DNA of 16,084 nt from Methylovirgula sp. (GCA_030040215.1 JASHUD010000175.1:1-16084), one strand, 5' to 3'. Positions 1-7,825 are shown, numbered from the stretch's first letter. The notes: a model not told the origin generated them from the letters alone. Made by a program: numbers and translations.

Positions 1-339
1 GCGATCGCCTATCACGAGACGGTGCTGAAAGCCTGGCACGACGTCGTCAACGCGCTGGTCGCGTATCGCACCGAGCAGGCGCGGCGCCTTAGTCTACGCC
101 GGCAGGTCGAGCACGCCGGCGCGGCGCTCGGTCTCGCCCGCAGCCGTTACAACGACGGCGTCACGCAATTCATCACGGTGCTCGACGCGCAGCGCACCCT
201 GCTCTCGGCCGAACAACAATTGGCGACGAGCGCGACCAATGTCGACGTCGATGTCGTCGCTCTCTACAAGGCGCTCGGCGGCGGCTGGGAGACGACCTTC
301 CCGCCCACGCCGGCGGTCGCCACGATCGAGGTGCCGTAG
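1..339 (+). CDS. Outer-membrane efflux protein, TolC/NodT type (C-terminal part)
   Basis: The reading frame is open from the first base of the window, so this is the last 112 residues of a longer gene that starts upstream. The segment YNDGVTQFITVLDAQRTLL, followed by SAEQQLA, is the typical second-repeat helix signature of NodT/TolC-family outer-membrane factors, and the short proline-containing tail after ALGGGW is a usual end for them. Such proteins form trimeric channel-tunnels that join an inner-membrane pump and a periplasmic adaptor to carry drugs, metals or other solutes out of the cell. The pump and adaptor genes are not in the window, so the substrate cannot be named. The stop codon lies only 2 bp from the stop of the convergent small gene on the minus strand. 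The family call is firm; the exact subfamily is not. Confidence 0.85.
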   Translation, partial: AIAYHETVLKAWHDVVNALVAYRTEQARRLSLRRQVEHAGAALGLARSRYNDGVTQFITVLDAQRTLLSAEQQLATSATNVDVDVVALYKALGGGWETTFPPTPAVATIEVP

Positions 340-341
340 GT

Positions 342-623
342 TCACTCGAAAGCGACCGTCAAGCCGCGTCTTTCGCACACGGCGGTGATCCCGGCGACGA
401 TTTTTTGGAGATCATCGACCTCGACTTCGTTGTCGTCGTGCGGCGCATCCCACGTGAGGATTTCATCGAGGCGAATGACGAAATCGACCGGCGCCGCCGC
501 GCCAGGGAGATCTGTGGCAGGAAAAATCGTCAGCGATTTTGGTCCGCAGGTGACGCGAAACGCGCCTTCGGTAAGTTCGACCGTCAGATGGCCGCGGCCT
601 TGGCTTGTCCGCCCTTGGCTCAT
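342..623 (-). CDS. Small Imm74-like protein (tentative), 93 aa
   Basis: This is a 93-residue protein without signal peptide or membrane segment. After a Gly/Arg-rich N-terminus it has two short beta-like strands (residues 21-34), then FVIRLDEILTWDAP (48-61), an acidic stretch, a helix with KIVAGI, and a closing strand ending LTVAFE. The order 'FV…I..W..P – acidic – I..I – G..V.F' resembles, from memory, the Imm74 family of immunity proteins linked to polymorphic toxins. Similar short proteins also occur alone in proteobacteria, so an immunity role is only inferred. It begins 28 bp after the mutY stop on the same strand and is probably co-transcribed with it. No toxin gene is visible nearby. 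The coding call is supported by its tight fit between two genes and its protein-like composition. The family call is weak. Confidence 0.6.
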   Translation of the reverse strand: MSQGRTSQGRGHLTVELTEGAFRVTCGPKSLTIFPATDLPGAAAPVDFVIRLDEILTWDAPHDDNEVEVDDLQKIVAGITAVCERRGLTVAFE

Positions 624-651
624 CAGGAAAGCTCATCGTCGCGCGCCGGTT

Positions 652-1743
652 TCACCAGCCGCTGCTTCTCACCGCGGCGGCGACCTTGCGCATGAGGCTC
701 GGCAAAGCCTCGGCTTCGAGATCGGCGTCCCTTACCCACCGGCATCCGGCCGGCGCTTCGCTCTCTACGTCAGCTAAGAAAACGTCGAGCGACAGAGAGA
801 AATGCGTGAAAACGTGCGCGATAGCTTGCGGCAACCGGCGATAATCGGCAACCAGCGGCGCCGCGTGCACGGCGGTTAACGGGTCATAGAAATCCGTCCA
901 GATCGTGCTCGGAAATTCCGTCATTCCCCCCAGCAGTCCGCGCGGCGGCCGTTTGCGCAAAAGGAGCAAATCGCCGCGCCGCAGGACGAAGGCCGCGCCG
1001 CGCCGGTGCGGCCGCGTCGCCTTTGGCCTCTTACGCGGCCAATCTTCCGGCATGGCCTGCGCCGCCGCGCGACAACGGGAGTGCAGCGGACAAATCCCGC
1101 AAGCGGGCCGTCGCGGCGTACAGATCGTTGCGCCGAGGTCCATCATCGCTTGCGCGAAGTCGCCGGGCCGTTCGTCCGGCACCAACCGCGCGGCTTTTTC
1201 GGCAAGCAGCGGCTTGGCCGCAGGCAAGGGAACGTCGAGCGCCTCGAGGCGCGCCAATACCCGTTCGACGTTGCCGTCGACCGCCGCCGCTTTTTGCCCA
1301 AACACGATCGCCGCGATCGCCGCCGCCGTGTAGCGGCCGATTCCCGGGAGTGCGCGCAGCGCCGCTTCGCTCGTCGGAAAGTTCCCGCCGTGCTCGGCGA
1401 CGATCGCTTGCGCGCAGGCATAAAGGCTGCGCGCCCGGGAATAGTAGCCAAGCCCCGCCCATTGCTGCATCACCGCTTCGAGGGGCGCGGCGGCGAGCGC
1501 GGCAACATTCGGCCAACGGCGCAGGAAATTCTCGAAATACGGCTTGACGGCCTCGACCCGCGTCTGCTGCAGCATGATCTCGGAGAGCCAGACAACGTAC
1601 GGGCGGGGCGGAACGCCGGGCGGTGCCCGCCATGGCAAGCTGCGCCGGTGCCGGTCGTACCAGGCAAGCACCGCCGCCGCGATCTCGGCCTCCGCCAGGC
1701 AACCCGGCGGCTCGCGGCGCAAGGCGCGAGGAAGACTTTGCAT
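652..1743 (-). CDS. mutY: A/G-specific adenine DNA glycosylase MutY
   Basis: MutY removes adenine mispaired with 8-oxoguanine or guanine, starting base excision repair that prevents G:C to T:A transversions. All key elements are present in 363 residues: catalytic Glu55 in EIMLQQTRVEAV, the helix-hairpin-helix LPGIGRYTAAAI (about 132-143), catalytic Asp156 in VDGNVERV, and the [4Fe-4S] ligands Cys208, Cys215, Cys218 and Cys224 in the standard C-x6-C-x2-C-x5-C spacing. The C-terminal NUDIX-like domain that recognises 8-oxoG is also present, with the GLLGGMTEFPS segment (269-279) and FTHFSL (312-317). Length is normal for the family. It is transcribed divergently from the DUF721 gene across 111 bp and is followed at 28 bp by the small Imm74-like gene. 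Nothing suggests loss of function. Confidence 0.97.
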   Translation of the reverse strand: MQSLPRALRREPPGCLAEAEIAAAVLAWYDRHRRSLPWRAPPGVPPRPYVVWLSEIMLQQTRVEAVKPYFENFLRRWPNVAALAAAPLEAVMQQWAGLGYYSRARSLYACAQAIVAEHGGNFPTSEAALRALPGIGRYTAAAIAAIVFGQKAAAVDGNVERVLARLEALDVPLPAAKPLLAEKAARLVPDERPGDFAQAMMDLGATICTPRRPACGICPLHSRCRAAAQAMPEDWPRKRPKATRPHRRGAAFVLRRGDLLLLRKRPPRGLLGGMTEFPSTIWTDFYDPLTAVHAAPLVADYRRLPQAIAHVFTHFSLSLDVFLADVESEAPAGCRWVRDADLEAEALPSLMRKVAAAVRSSGW

Positions 1744-1854
1744 TCGTCCGGTTTAACCTGTCTTTCGGGATCCGCATAGCGTGCGCCGCGACTTTGCCCC
1801 TTTGGCAAACGCCGACGCACTCGCCTTTGAACCCGCTGCGGATTATAAAGCCTG

Positions 1855-2343
1855 ATGGCTAAATCCCGACCCTGGTCGCGTCCGCTTGCCGATCTCGTCG
1901 GGGCAGCAATCGATCCGGTTCTCGCCCGGCAGGGATTCGGCGCCTCCGACATCGTCCTTTATTGGGAAGAGATCGTCGGCGAACGGCTCGCCGCCATGTC
2001 CGAACCGCTTTGCCTACGCTGGCCGCTGCGTGGCAACAACCGAGGCGGTCTTCTGCCGGCGACGCTCGTGGTGCGGGTAGAAGGCGCCCACGCCCTCGAA
2101 TTGCAACATGTCTCCGGTATGGTCATCGAGCGTGTCAACGCCTATTTGGGGTTTGGCTGCGTGGGGCGGATCGCCCTCAAACAAGGCCCATTGGAGCGCC
2201 GCCCGAAGCGCAAAGCGCCCCGTCAAGCGCCGTCCGCGGAGGCGATCGCGGCAGCCGAAGCCGCCGTCGCCGGCGTGGCGGACGATGCACTGCACAATGC
2301 GCTCTGCCGGCTCGGAGCGCGGGTGCTGCAACCGCATCCCTGA
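1855..2343 (+). CDS. DUF721 domain protein (DciA-like)
   Basis: This 162-residue cytoplasmic protein has the DUF721 layout: an N-terminal helix (PLADLVGAAIDPVLARQGF, 10-28), the conserved tryptophan motif WEEIVGERLAAMSEP (37-51), and a beta strand LVVRVEGAHALELQH (71-85) followed by a helix ending INAYLGF-like at about 95-100. The C-terminus is basic, then Ala-rich and probably flexible. The family includes DciA, which helps load the replicative helicase DnaB in bacteria lacking DnaC or DnaI; that role is inferred here. The neighbourhood of divergent mutY upstream and a DsbA-like gene then smc downstream is common in alphaproteobacteria and supports the call. The ATG at 1855 follows a TATAAA stretch (1844-1849) and has no good Shine-Dalgarno, so a leaderless or very short leader mRNA is possible. 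Confidence 0.85.
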   Translation: MAKSRPWSRPLADLVGAAIDPVLARQGFGASDIVLYWEEIVGERLAAMSEPLCLRWPLRGNNRGGLLPATLVVRVEGAHALELQHVSGMVIERVNAYLGFGCVGRIALKQGPLERRPKRKAPRQAPSAEAIAAAEAAVAGVADDALHNALCRLGARVLQPHP

Positions 2344-2459
2344 CGGCCGATTACCGAGTTTTTAATTGCCGCAGGCGCATGCACAACCTGCACAAAGCAG
2401 CGGATTTCGTCCATACTCCCGCTTCCGCGTCTCTCCCCGCCTCCGGCATGGAACAACTC

Positions 2460-3140
2460 ATGCAGAAAAAGCTTTCGTTGACGAACCGCCGCAACCTTCT
2501 CGAACTTGCGGCCGCTGCCGTCCTCACTTTGGCCGGCGTGGCCGCCGTCGTCGGCTCGCGGAGCAATCCGGTTCATGCCCAAGGCGCCGTCGTGCCCATC
2601 GCACAGCTTATGGAGCCGCAGGCGCTGCCCGACGTCCCGCAAGGTAAGGCCGACGCGCCGATCACGATGATCGAGTATGCCTCGATGACCTGTACGCACT
2701 GCGCCGCCTTCCATGCGATGACCTATCCGACGCTCATCAGCAAATATGTCGATACCGGCAAAGTGCACTTTATCCTACGCGAGTTCCCGCTCGATCCGCT
2801 GGCGACGGCGGCCTTCATGCTGGCGCGTTGCTCCGGCCCGCAAAAGCGCAACGCCGTCGTCGATCTCCTGTTCGACCAGCAGAAGAATTGGGCTTTCATC
2901 GACAAGCCGCTCGAGGCGCTCGCCAATCTCCTAAAGCAGACCGGCATGACGCAGGCGACGTTCGAGACCTGCATCAACGATCAAAGCCTTTATGAAAAGG
3001 TCGAACAGGAACGCGACAACGCGGCGCGGAAATTCGGCATCGACGCCACGCCGACTTTCTTCATCAACGGCCACAAGATCAGCGGCGAAATCACCCCCGA
3101 CGCGCTCGACAAGATCCTGCAGCCGATGCTGAAGGGATAG
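2460..3140 (+). CDS. Exported DsbA-family thiol:disulfide oxidoreductase
   Basis: This thioredoxin-fold protein is expected to work in the periplasm on protein disulfides. From the chosen start it has 226 residues: a signal peptide (about 1-40, likely cleaved after VHA), then a DsbA/DsbG-like domain. The active site is CTHC (78-81) in EYASMTCTHCAAFH, and the cis-proline loop is ATPTFFINGHKISG, with Thr197-Pro198. Two further cysteines (124 and 171) lie in the inserted helical domain. The signal has TNRRNLLE before the hydrophobic core, a partial twin-arginine match. ATG 2460 is preferred because GGAA lies about 6 bp upstream; ATG 2448 in the same frame is a real alternative, and 2379 is less likely because it makes an overlong signal. 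The gene sits between DUF721 and smc, an order common in alphaproteobacteria; a functional link to SMC is not known. Confidence 0.92.
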   Translation: MQKKLSLTNRRNLLELAAAAVLTLAGVAAVVGSRSNPVHAQGAVVPIAQLMEPQALPDVPQGKADAPITMIEYASMTCTHCAAFHAMTYPTLISKYVDTGKVHFILREFPLDPLATAAFMLARCSGPQKRNAVVDLLFDQQKNWAFIDKPLEALANLLKQTGMTQATFETCINDQSLYEKVEQERDNAARKFGIDATPTFFINGHKISGEITPDALDKILQPMLKG

Positions 3141-3178
3141 GGCGGCCTATCGCCCGAACGAAGCGCAGCTTGGCGCTT
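3140..3178 (+). terminator. Two small hairpins after the DsbA-like gene
   Basis: Two adjacent inverted repeats follow the stop codon: GGGCG/CGCCC (3140-3144 with 3151-3155, 6 nt loop) and AAGCGC/GCGCTT (3161-3166 with 3173-3178, 6 nt loop). Neither is followed by a T-run, so intrinsic termination is doubtful. They could still protect or pause the transcript. The remaining DNA up to smc (3179-3384) shows no gene; a TATGAT hexamer at 3347-3352 could be a -10 box for smc, but I see no matching -35. Confidence 0.3.
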
Positions 3179-3384
3179 GCCAAAAGAACAGGCGGAGCAA
3201 GCGCTGGCCCCAGCGTCTTTGGCGCGTCCGAAACCGCTGGTTTCGCACAGAAAAAATGCTATTTCTGCTTGCGTTTTCCTGTGCATTTTAGGCCTATGTC
3301 CCGAGGCAATTTCAGGCCCAGGCGCACGGCGCCCGCTGCGCTCGTGTATGATGGCTCGATTCGCGGCAAACAGGCCCTTCGTCA

Positions 3385-6300
3385 ATGAAGTTCACCAAGC
3401 TGCATCTCGCCGGATTCAAGACATTCGTCGAGCCGACGGAATTCCTGATCGAGACGGGACTCAACGGCGTCGTCGGACCGAACGGCTGCGGCAAGTCGAA
3501 TCTGGTCGATGCGTTGCGCTGGGTGATGGGAGAAACATCCTCGAAGACGATGCGCGGCATCGAAATGGACGATATGATCTTCTCCGGCAGCAACACGCGC
3601 CCGAGCCGCAACATGGCGGAAGTCCGTCTCGTGCTCGACAATAGCGATCGCAGCGCGCCTGCGGCCTTCAACGATGCCGACGTAATCGAAGTCAGCCGCC
3701 GCATCGAGCGCGAGGAAGGCTCGAGCTTCTTCATCAACGGCCGCGAGGTGCGCGCCCGCGACGTGCAGCTCTTGTTCGCCGACGCTTCGACCAGCGCCCG
3801 TTCGCCCGCCATCGTCCGGCAAGGCCAAATCGGCGAAATCATCGCGGTCAAACCGCAACAGCGCCGCCGTATCCTGGAAGAAGCGGCCGGTATTGCCGGA
3901 CTTTATTCGCGCCGCCACGAAGCCGAACTGCGCTTGAAAGGCGCGGAAGACAATCTCGACCGTCTCGAAGACGTCGTGAAGCAGCTCGAGCAGCAGATCG
4001 ACGCTTTGAAACGCCAGGCGCGGCAGGCGACGCGCTATCGCGGTCTCGCCGCCGAGATCCGCCGCAACGAGGCGCTGCTTGCTCTCGTCAATCTGAACGA
4101 CGCGACCGCGCACCTCGGCACGGCGGAACGCAAGCTCGAAGCCGATCTCAGGAAGCTCGCCGAGGACACGTTGCGGCAGGCCGAAGCCGGCCGCCGGCAG
4201 GCGGCGGTCGCCGGCGAGTTGCCCGGCTTGCGCGAAGCCGAAACGGCGGCAGGAGGCGAGTTGCAGAAATTGCTGCTCGCCCGCGAGACGCTCGACGGCG
4301 AGGAACGGCGAACCAAAGCGCGGACGGCGGAACTCGAACGGCGCATCGCCGAGATGACCGCCGACCTTTTGCGCGAGCAAGCCTTGATCGAGGACGCCGC
4401 GGAGGTTCTTGCGCGGCTTGGTCGGGAACTGGGCGAACTCACCGAGATCGGCGAAGAGACGCACACCGAGGCGGCGGAACGCCAGCGCCTCGCGGAGACC
4501 GCGCTGGCGCAATCGGAGACGGCGCTCACCGCGGCGCAAACGGCGTTCTCGGACGCCGAGGCACGGCGTGAGTCGTTCAGCAAGACTCTGCGCGAAGAAA
4601 GCCAGAGGGTGCAGCAGTTCGAAGCCGAAATCGCCACGGTTCGCGAGGACATCGTCCGACTGCGCGCCGAGCATGCCGAAGCCGGCGCCGAGGCCAATCT
4701 CGAAACGGCGCTCGAAGCGGCGATCGCCAAAGCGAAGGCGGGGGAAGAGGAAGCAATCACCGCGGAGTCGCTGCATGCCGAGGCGCGCCGGGCCGAAGCC
4801 GCGGCCCGCGCCCGCTATCAAGAAGCCGAGCGTGCCGCGCAAGGTCTCGAAACCGAGACGCAGACGCTGGCGAAATTGCTCAAGTCGGAGACCGGCGCCG
4901 CTTGGCCTGCCATGATCGAAGAGGTCGGCGCCGCCAAAGGCTACGAGGCGGCGCTCGGCGCGGCGCTGGGCGACGATCTCGACGCTTCGAGCGATATCGC
5001 CGCGCCGGCCCATTGGGCGCCGACGAGCGCGACCGACGATCCCGCTTTGCCCGAGGGCGTCGCACCGCTTGCCGCGCATGTGCAAGCCCCGCCGGTTCTT
5101 GCCCGCCGCCTCGCGCAGATCGGCGTCGTAGCGAAGAGTGAAGGCCAGCGCCTGCAGGCTCTTTTGCGGCCCGGGCAACGGCTTGTCTCGCTCGACGGCG
5201 ATTTTTGGCGATGGGACGGTTTAACGGTAGCCGCAGAAGTATCGACGCCCGCGGCGCGCCGGCTCGCCGAAAAGAATCATCTTGACGATCTGCTCCGCGA
5301 GACGGAAGTCGCTCGCGACGCCGCCGACGCGCTGCAGACCGCGGCAGTGCAGGCCGAAGCCGATCTGCGTCGCAAGGCGGAAGCGGAGAGCCGGGCGCGG
5401 CAAAATCATCGCGCCGCTTTGCACGAGCTTGAGGCGATGCGCGAAAAGGCCGCTGCCGCCGAACGCCGCAAGGCGCAGATCGCGGCGCTTCTTTCGGCGC
5501 GCGAAGAAGCCGAGCAACGTCTGCGCACGAGTTCCGACGAAGCGCTGCGCCAACGACACGAAGCCGAGCAGGCCCTCGCCGGGCTTGTCGCCGCAGCCGA
5601 ACTTGCCGCGAAGCTCGAAGCGGCGCGCGCTGCCGCCACACGGGATCGCGCTGCCGCCGCCGAGGCGCGCGGCGAATTGCAGGCGCTTGTGCAGGCAGTG
5701 CAGATGCGCGCCCATCGCCGCCAGGCGATTGCCGAAGAGCGGGCGTCTTGGCAGACACGCCGCGAGAGCGCCGTCGCACATGTCAGCGAATTTCAATCGC
5801 GACTCGCGGAAGCGGATGCCGAACGGCTGAAACTCGCCGATGCTCCAAAAGAGCTTTTGCGTACGCGTCAGGTCCTGCTCGACCGGATCGAAGCGGCCGA
5901 AGGATCGCGCCGCGATGCCGCCGATGCACGCGCCGCGGCCGAGGCACGCCTCGCCGAAGCCGATCGGGCGGCGCGCGCGGCGCAAGACGCCGTGAGCGCG
6001 ACGCGCGAGGAGAAAGCGCGCAGTGAAGCGCGCCTTGAAGCAGGGCGCGAGCGCCTCACGGCGGTCAGCCATCATATCGCCACCGAGCTGCAATGCGAGC
6101 CAGCGGAGCTCGCCGGCGTTGCGCAGGTCGAAGCCGGCGCCGCGCCGCCGTCAGCGGCCACTGTCGAAGCCAAGCTCGAGAAGCTGAGGCAGGAGCGCGA
6201 GCGTCTTGGCGGCGTCAATCTGCGCGCCGAGGAAGAACTTGCCGAGATCGAATCCTCGCGCGGCAACCTCGCCGCCGAACGCGAAGACCTGACCGAAGCG

Positions 6301-6831
6301 ATTCGCCGGCTGCGGCAGGCGATTCAAAATCTCAACAAAGAAGGCCGCGAGCGGCTGATGGTCGCCTTCGACGCGGTCAATGCGCATTTCCGAGATCTGT
6401 TTACGGGCTTGTTCGGCGGCGGCACGGCGGAATTGCGGCTCGTCGAATCCGACGATCCGCTCGAAGCGGGACTCGAGGTTCTGGCGCAAGCGCCGGGCAA
6501 GAAACTGCAAGCGATGACGCTTCTTTCCGGCGGCGAACAAGCGCTCACCGCGCTGTCGCTCATCTTCGCGATCTTTCTCACGAATCCCGCGCCGATCTGC
6601 GTGCTCGACGAGGTCGATGCGCCGCTCGACGATGCCAACGTCGAACGTTTCTGCGATCTGCTCGACGAGATGCGCAAGCGCACCGACACGCGTTTTGTGA
6701 CGATCACGCATAACCCGATTACCATGGCGCGCATGGACCGGCTGTTCGGCATCACCATGGCCGAACGCGGGGTCAGTCAGATCGTGTCGGTGGAGCTTGC
6801 CGAGGCCGAGCGGTTCCTGGAGGCGGTGTAG
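3385..6831 (+). CDS. smc: Chromosome segregation protein SMC
   Basis: SMC is the ATPase of the bacterial condensin that extrudes DNA loops and helps separate sister chromosomes, together with ScpA and ScpB (not in this window). The 1148-residue protein is full length. The N-terminal head begins MKFTKLHLAGFKTFVEPT and carries Walker A GPNGCGKS (31-38), with a Q-loop region around RQGQIGEI. A long coiled coil (about 165-500) leads to the hinge (about 507-615, with GYEAALGAALGDDLDA), then the returning coiled coil (about 640-970). The C-terminal head has the ABC signature LSGGEQ (1047-1052) and Walker B ICVLDEVDAPLDDAN, with Asp1075 and Glu1076. ATG 3385 gives the normal SMC N-terminus. The coil is rich in Ala, Glu and Arg, which creates long false reading frames on the opposite strand. 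No defect is visible. Confidence 0.98.
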   Translation: MKFTKLHLAGFKTFVEPTEFLIETGLNGVVGPNGCGKSNLVDALRWVMGETSSKTMRGIEMDDMIFSGSNTRPSRNMAEVRLVLDNSDRSAPAAFNDADVIEVSRRIEREEGSSFFINGREVRARDVQLLFADASTSARSPAIVRQGQIGEIIAVKPQQRRRILEEAAGIAGLYSRRHEAELRLKGAEDNLDRLEDVVKQLEQQIDALKRQARQATRYRGLAAEIRRNEALLALVNLNDATAHLGTAERKLEADLRKLAEDTLRQAEAGRRQAAVAGELPGLREAETAAGGELQKLLLARETLDGEERRTKARTAELERRIAEMTADLLREQALIEDAAEVLARLGRELGELTEIGEETHTEAAERQRLAETALAQSETALTAAQTAFSDAEARRESFSKTLREESQRVQQFEAEIATVREDIVRLRAEHAEAGAEANLETALEAAIAKAKAGEEEAITAESLHAEARRAEAAARARYQEAERAAQGLETETQTLAKLLKSETGAAWPAMIEEVGAAKGYEAALGAALGDDLDASSDIAAPAHWAPTSATDDPALPEGVAPLAAHVQAPPVLARRLAQIGVVAKSEGQRLQALLRPGQRLVSLDGDFWRWDGLTVAAEVSTPAARRLAEKNHLDDLLRETEVARDAADALQTAAVQAEADLRRKAEAESRARQNHRAALHELEAMREKAAAAERRKAQIAALLSAREEAEQRLRTSSDEALRQRHEAEQALAGLVAAAELAAKLEAARAAATRDRAAAAEARGELQALVQAVQMRAHRRQAIAEERASWQTRRESAVAHVSEFQSRLAEADAERLKLADAPKELLRTRQVLLDRIEAAEGSRRDAADARAAAEARLAEADRAARAAQDAVSATREEKARSEARLEAGRERLTAVSHHIATELQCEPAELAGVAQVEAGAAPPSAATVEAKLEKLRQERERLGGVNLRAEEELAEIESSRGNLAAEREDLTEAIRRLRQAIQNLNKEGRERLMVAFDAVNAHFRDLFTGLFGGGTAELRLVESDDPLEAGLEVLAQAPGKKLQAMTLLSGGEQALTALSLIFAIFLTNPAPICVLDEVDAPLDDANVERFCDLLDEMRKRTDTRFVTITHNPITMARMDRLFGITMAERGVSQIVSVELAEAERFLEAV

Positions 6832-6955
6832 AAGCCCGATTTTTTCGCCCGCGATCCCGTAAAACCACCCGCGATCAACTTCATTCAGCTTGGGTTAAGG
6901 ATCCGCCGTGGATAAGCATCCCGGAACTGCGGCGCTGCCGGGGTTCTTGAAGCAT

Positions 6956-6960
6956 AAGGA
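6956..6960 (+). promoter_or_regulatory. Shine-Dalgarno AAGGA deciding the start of the His-rich peptide
   Basis: AAGGA lies 7 bp before the ATG at 6968. An earlier in-frame ATG-like start at 6908 (a GTG) has no such site and would put about 20 polar residues before the signal peptide. The site therefore supports a 47-residue product. Confidence 0.6.
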
Positions 6961-6967
6961 CAAATCG

Positions 6968-7111
6968 ATGCTAAAGAAACTTCTTGTTGCGACTCTACTG
7001 GCCTCCGCCGTTGCATTCGCGCCGGCGGCGGCTTTTGCCGATCATGTGGTGATCGTTCACCACCATCATCATCACCACCATCATCACGTCGTGGTCGTTC
7101 ATCACCACTGA
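6968..7111 (+). CDS. Exported histidine-rich micropeptide, 47 aa
   Basis: I do not recognise a named family. The start MLKKLLVATLLASAVAF followed by APAAAFA is a clean Sec signal peptide with predicted cleavage after AFA (residue 24). The mature 23 residues are Asp-His, then VVIV, ten histidines in a row (31-40), VVVV and three final histidines, so 14 of 23 are histidine. The histidines use both CAC and CAT in irregular order and the two Val blocks flank the run, so this is not a simple one-codon slippage tract. Such a peptide in the periplasm would be expected to bind Ni, Zn, Cu or Co; this is inference. It follows smc by 136 bp, has its own Shine-Dalgarno, and is followed by a strong hairpin 18 bp after its stop. 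The next gene on the strand encodes an exported SRPBCC protein. Confidence 0.75.
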   Translation: MLKKLLVATLLASAVAFAPAAAFADHVVIVHHHHHHHHHHVVVVHHH

Positions 7112-7129
7112 TGAATTCCGCCTCGCGTT

Positions 7130-7160
7130 TTCCGCGCCGGCGGCAAAGGCTGGCGCGGAA
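7130..7160 (+). terminator. Strong hairpin after the His-rich peptide gene
   Basis: TTCCGCGCCGGC (arm 7130-7141) pairs with GCTGGCGCGGAA (arm 7149-7160): the stem is 12 bp with a single G·U pair and a 7 nt loop (GGCAAAG). It starts 18 bp after the peptide stop. There is no T-run on either side, so it may act as a weak or factor-assisted terminator or as a 3' end stabiliser of a short mRNA. Confidence 0.5.
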
Positions 7161-7330
7161 CTCGCCACTGCTTCGATGACCGTGAAATTGGCCCTGAATT
7201 CCCATCCAATCTCGATGCGATCGCCGCAGGCGCCGACGCAGCCGGCCCTCGGGTATTGCATTCCGTTACGCCAAGGCTAAGCTGCGCTTCCCGAAACAAA
7301 AAGCCATGCGAAGGAATGGAGAAACGCTCG

Positions 7331-7798
7331 ATGAATAAGCTCGTTGTTTTCGCGGCCGGTTCGGCCGCGCTAATTTTTTCCAGCGTATCGGCGCTCGCGA
7401 TCGAGTCGAATTACCAAGCGAGTTCGACCTCTTCGGCGGATGCGGTCTGGGGGAAAGTCGGCGATTTCTGCGGCATCGCAAACTGGCATCCCGCTGTTGC
7501 GAAATGCGAATTGTCGCACGGGAAGAAGATTCGCACGCTCAGTTTGAAAGGCGGCGGCACGATCGTCGAGCGCTTGTTGAAATGGGACAACAAGGGCAAA
7601 AAATACACCTATACGATCGTGTCGAGCCCACTGCCGGTGACGCACTATGTCTCGACGATCTCCGTCACGCCGAAGGGAACCGGCTCTGAGGTCGCTTGGA
7701 CAGGCAAGTACAAGGCCAAGAAAGGTACCAGCGACGCCGATGCAAAAAAGGCGATCGACGGCATCTATAAGGCCGGCATGGACTCGCTCGCACAATAA
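7331..7798 (+). CDS. Exported SRPBCC (START/polyketide-cyclase-like) protein
   Basis: The 155-residue product begins with a Sec signal (MNKLVVFAAGSAALIFSSV, cleavage after ALA at 23). The mature part follows the SRPBCC / Polyketide_cyc2 pattern: AVWGKVGDFCGIANWHPAV near the start, a LSLKGGGTIVERLL strand pair, YTYTIV, a conserved-looking PVTHYVSTISV segment, EVAWTGKY, and a long C-terminal helix (DADAKKAIDGIYKAGMDSL). This fold makes a deep hydrophobic cavity for lipids or aromatic compounds; the ligand cannot be told. Two cysteines (47 and 59) flank the WHP motif and could pair in the periplasm. ATG 7331 has GGAG about 9 bp upstream; ATG 7316 in frame lacks a properly spaced site. It lies 219 bp after the His-rich gene, with a hairpin between, so a separate promoter is likely. 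A weak candidate is TTGCAT at 7256-7261. Confidence 0.88.
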   Translation: MNKLVVFAAGSAALIFSSVSALAIESNYQASSTSSADAVWGKVGDFCGIANWHPAVAKCELSHGKKIRTLSLKGGGTIVERLLKWDNKGKKYTYTIVSSPLPVTHYVSTISVTPKGTGSEVAWTGKYKAKKGTSDADAKKAIDGIYKAGMDSLAQ

Positions 7799-7806
7799 GC
7801 AGATCT

Positions 7807-7825
7807 CTTCGGACCCCGCCGGAAG
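7807..7825. terminator. Small imperfect hairpin between two convergent genes
   Basis: CTTCGG (7807-7812) pairs with CCGGAAG (7819-7825) with one bulged base and a 6 nt loop. It occupies the 39 bp gap between the stops of the SRPBCC gene and the TonB-like gene, so it could serve both. No T-run is present on either strand, hence the low confidence. Confidence 0.3.

Noticed and set aside
1827..1849. TTGAAC and TATAAA before the DUF721 gene as a promoter
   Set aside because: The spacer is only about 11 bp. TATAAA alone could serve a leaderless transcript, but there is no matching -35.
3170..3388. 72-codon frame ending in an overlap with the smc start
   Set aside because: No ribosome site, no family, and it begins inside a hairpin after the DsbA-like gene. 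Considered chance.
3382..5178. Long open frame of 598 codons on the minus strand inside smc
   Set aside because: It lies fully antisense to smc, whose own motifs are complete. The composition is the mirror of an Ala/Glu/Arg-rich coiled coil in GC-rich DNA, and no protein family is recognisable.
6840..6845. Run of six T after smc as an intrinsic terminator
   Set aside because: No stable GC stem lies directly upstream; only a 3 bp pairing can be drawn.
6932..6952. GGAAC followed by GTT, resembling an EcfG/general stress promoter before the His-rich peptide
   Set aside because: The spacer is about 15 nt instead of the usual 16-18, and a start from it would fall in or next to the Shine-Dalgarno of the peptide gene.
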